Source of the DNA: Methanobrevibacter sp.
GTDB lineage: Archaea; Methanobacteriota; Methanobacteria; Methanobacteriales; Methanobacteriaceae
Direction of reading: 5' to 3'
Length of the DNA: 7,467 nt
Assembly (NCBI GenBank): GCA_031289975.1
Contig: JAITOM010000299.1
Span: forward strand, 1-7,467
Shown: piece after piece, positions 5,914 to 7,467 of the stretch
How positions within the stretch are numbered: the stretch's first letter is position 1
Layout: the number at the start of each line of letters is the position of its first letter
Position numbers and translations under genes: made by a program
Notes under the pieces: model-generated
The model's input: the letters and a program-made list of their open reading frames with translations, nothing else
Database searches by the model: none
What the model was told of the DNA's origin: nothing

Positions 5914-6000
5914 AATATAATATTTAAAGTTTTTGGTGGTGTGAGGGTGTAAACTTTTATGGAGGTTTAGATGTATGGGTTTGTTCTAACTCTTTTTTAA
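5914..6000 (+). ncRNA. G-rich island: possible small RNA or leader-peptide transcript
   Basis: TATAATATTTAAAG (about 5914-5927) could be a plus-strand TATA element, placing transcription start near 5943-5950. The following 50 bases are strikingly rich in G (GGTGGTGTGAGGGTG, ATGGAGG, ATGGGTTTG) compared with everything around them, and end in a T6 run at 5993-5998. G/C islands in very A/T-rich archaeal genomes often mark structured RNAs. I do not recognise the RNA class, and no strong stem is obvious. Confidence 0.25.
5971..6000 (+). CDS. Possible nine-residue leader peptide
   Basis: ATG at 5971 is preceded by a textbook GGAGGT (5961-5966) with four bases of spacing. The frame reads MYGFVLTLF and stops with TAA at 5998-6000, its last codons lying in the T run. 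An in-frame ATG at 5959 reads MEV then TAG just before. It could be a leader peptide, or the surviving 5' end of a gene removed by the adjacent repeat insertion. Confidence 0.2.
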   Translation: MYGFVLTLF

Positions 6001-6020
6001 TATACTCTCTTCTCCATTTT

Positions 6021-6046
6021 ATACAAACATTATTTCATACACCATA
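6021..6046 (-). repeat. Solitary terminal repeat of the A/B element family
   Basis: Read on the minus strand, these 26 bases match the end at 1-26 at 24 positions (TATGGTG...ATGTTTGTAT). The homology stops there: the core sequence shared by the other two copies is absent. It may be one end of a different or decayed element. A weak partial partner in the opposite sense lies near 5971-5985 (ATGTATGGGTTTGTT). Confidence 0.6.
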
Positions 6047-6115
6047 ATTTAAAGAATAATTTTTAATAAAGATTTTTAAATAAATGTTGCAAAAGTTTGG
6101 AGAAATACTATAAAT

Positions 6116-6820
6116 TTAAAAGTTTTTAGCTAAATGTTTTGAGAATTTATTATCATAATCATTGGAAGAGGAATAGAATGAAAAATCAACATTATCCAAA
6201 TAATCTTCTGCAACTTTCTTAGCATTTATCATTTCATCATAAGTCGGACTTCTCCAAGGTGTGTCTGGAACTTTTATATATCCAGTTATATGAAATTTGA
6301 TTTTTGGATCTATATCTCCTATGAATTTAGCTATTTTTTCAATTTCTTTAGCATCCACCAAATCAGGAATATAAACCGTACTTGCTTTAATGTAAATTCC
6401 TTTCTCATGAATATTTTTAAAATTTTTTAGAATTGAATTATTTGATTTTCCTGTGTGTTTTTTATGGATTTCATCAGAAAAAGATTTAATACTCATTACA
6501 ATTTCATCAATAAAGTCTGGAGGAGATATATAACCGTTCGTATGTCCAATTTTAGTGTAAAATCCTAAAATTTCATGAGTAAAATATGTTAATTCTTCTA
6601 AATGAGGATATGTTGTTATTTCTCCACCAAGAAAATTAACTCCATCAATTTCCATTTTATTTAAAATATTTTTAATTTCATTAACTTTTAGATAGCAATT
6701 TTTTTCAGGTTTTGTTTTTATTTTATATAAACACCATGGACAATTAAAATTACAACTATAATTAATTACATTTGCTCTTTTAGGATCTTTTTTTGAGTAA
6801 CTTATTTTATGTATTGTCAT
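6116..6820 (-). CDS. Radical SAM protein, glycyl-radical-activase-like (PflA/NrdG2 type)
   Basis: 234 residues, the normal size of short radical SAM activases. C23, C27 and C30 form the CxxxCxxC cluster motif (CNFNCPWC) that binds the 4Fe-4S centre used to cleave S-adenosylmethionine. GGE at 65-67 contacts the methionine amino group. Later landmarks are GHTNGY (92-97), STVYIPDLV (147-155) and FHITGYIKVPDTPWRSPT (176-193), the last being the pattern seen in activators of pyruvate formate-lyase and anaerobic ribonucleotide reductase. It has no extra iron-sulfur domain. Its substrate cannot be told: no glycyl-radical enzyme lies in the window and the gene stands alone. Methanogens carry several orphan proteins of this type. 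The ATG at 6820 has only a weak ribosome site, in line with a short leader. Confidence 0.85.
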   Translation of the reverse strand: MTIHKISYSKKDPKRANVINYSCNFNCPWCLYKIKTKPEKNCYLKVNEIKNILNKMEIDGVNFLGGEITTYPHLEELTYFTHEILGFYTKIGHTNGYISPPDFIDEIVMSIKSFSDEIHKKHTGKSNNSILKNFKNIHEKGIYIKASTVYIPDLVDAKEIEKIAKFIGDIDPKIKFHITGYIKVPDTPWRSPTYDEMINAKKVAEDYLDNVDFSFYSSSNDYDNKFSKHLAKNF

Positions 6821-6856
6821 TTTATCATGTCATTTTATCTATTTTTTAATTATAAA

Positions 6857-6867
6857 GATATATATAG
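6857..6867 (-). promoter_or_regulatory. Probable TATA box of the radical SAM gene
   Basis: CTATATATATC on the minus strand lies about 40 bases before the ATG at 6820, which would put transcription start some 15-20 bases before the gene. A short leader agrees with the poor ribosome binding site. Confidence 0.4.
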
Positions 6868-6887
6868 AACTAAATTGTTTATAAAAC

Positions 6888-7022
6888 AAGATTTTTCAAT
6901 TATGTATTAACAATCAAAAATCATCTGATTAAAGTTATTTAAATAATCATAAAAATGATGGTTAAAAGTATTACTTTATCCTGAAAGTGATGGTTAAAAG
7001 TAATATATATTTGAAAAATCTT
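6888..7022. mobile_element. 135-bp element with 22-bp inverted terminal repeats
   Basis: The ends 6888-6909 and 7001-7022 are inverted repeats with 20 of 22 matches, the outer 12 bases (AAGATTTTTCAA) being perfect. The inside holds several short dyads (6919-6930, 6935-6946, 6946-6959, 6965-6977) and a direct repeat of TGATGGTTAAAAGTA. There is no coding frame. It resembles a MITE, but no second copy is in the window, so mobility is unproven. It sits upstream of the radical SAM promoter. Confidence 0.45.
6952..7002. repeat. Direct repeat TGATGGTTAAAAGTA, two copies 32 bp apart
   Basis: TGATGGTTAAAAGTA occurs at 6956-6970 and 6988-7002; including the four bases before each, 18 of 19 match. The 32-base start-to-start spacing is about three helical turns, which would suit paired binding of a regulator on one face. 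Both copies lie inside the inverted-repeat element. Confidence 0.75.
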
Positions 7023-7467
7023 AATATTTTATTTGTCTCTAATTAAGTATATAAAGATATTTATTACAAACTGTACCACTTCTTCATAATTATTAAAATA
7101 TGGTACCAATTATACAATAGCTGTCAAATTAAGAATTTTTGATTAAAATTTCTATCTAAATTCTTGTTTATGCAATCCACATTTTTAATTTCAATCCACT
7201 TTTAAAAAAATAATTTTTTTACTTTGAAAACATTGCTTTTGGGTAAATAGAAACTATATTCCTTTTGGAAAAGTTCTTAAATTTTGAATAATAAATTTTT
7301 TTGTTAATTAATATATTTAATTTTAAATATTACTTTATAAAAATCTATAATTTTAAATATTAATATGAATAATTTTAAATTAATATATTTTAATAACATT
7401 TATTTTTAAAAAAGTTATTTAATTAAGAAATTTATCAAAATCACTACATTTATATACTACTAAGTTC
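7023..7467. other. A/T-rich intergenic end of window, no gene seen
   Basis: No credible coding frame or RNA gene is seen. Minor features are an 8-bp perfect inverted repeat AAGAATTT/AAATTCTT (7131-7138, 7158-7165), the octamer CAATCCAC twice 21 bases apart (7172-7179, 7193-7200), and the small dyad TTCC-TTTT-GGAA (7259-7270). TTTATATACT at about 7449-7458 could be a TATA box for a plus-strand gene beyond the window. Confidence 0.5.

Noticed and set aside
7023..7467. tRNA or other stable RNA gene near the right edge
   Set aside because: No cloverleaf arms or G/C-rich segment can be found; the composition is uniformly A/T.

Overview
The window is extremely AT-rich and looks archaeal. The evidence is TATA-type boxes upstream of genes, ribosome binding sites of the GGAGGTGAT type, a TTG start behind a strong binding site, and a 523-residue protein that resembles a family I associate with methanogens. 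A gut or sediment member of the Methanobacteriaceae (Methanobrevibacter or Methanosphaera type) is the best guess; this is inference.

Layout, left to right. Bases 1-213 are a small inverted-repeat element (family A/B) at the very edge of the window, followed by two short tandem duplications. A MalY/PatB-type PLP-dependent C-S lyase (495-1682, +) runs convergently into a large DUF530-like protein (1685-3256, -), with only two bases between their stop codons. Bases 3257-3990 hold no gene. They contain a second, larger A/B copy carrying a run of eight back-to-back short hairpins and, nested in it, an unrelated 147-bp inverted-repeat element (family C), plus a stray family C end.

The minus-strand block 3991-5612 is the most interesting coding part. 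A Panacea (DUF4065/SocA-like) protein of the kind used as antitoxin comes first, followed by a roughly 367-residue restriction-nuclease-fold-like protein. That second protein is broken into 288 and 79 residues by a one-base shift at a run of six T. This looks like a two-gene toxin-antitoxin or defence cassette, possibly with an inactive effector. A 24-bp perfect tandem duplication covers the stop codon of the first gene.

Bases 5613-6115 are mostly non-coding. They hold a candidate 25-codon gene on the minus strand, a G-rich island with a small-RNA or leader-peptide look on the plus strand, and a third copy of the A/B terminal repeat. A radical SAM protein (6116-6820, -) follows. The last 650 bases carry no gene but contain a third inverted-repeat element (6888-7022).

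Overall this is an accessory-type region: metabolic single genes are interspersed with a probable defence pair and at least three families of small repeat elements. Assignments of family are from memory and motif reading; no database search was possible.
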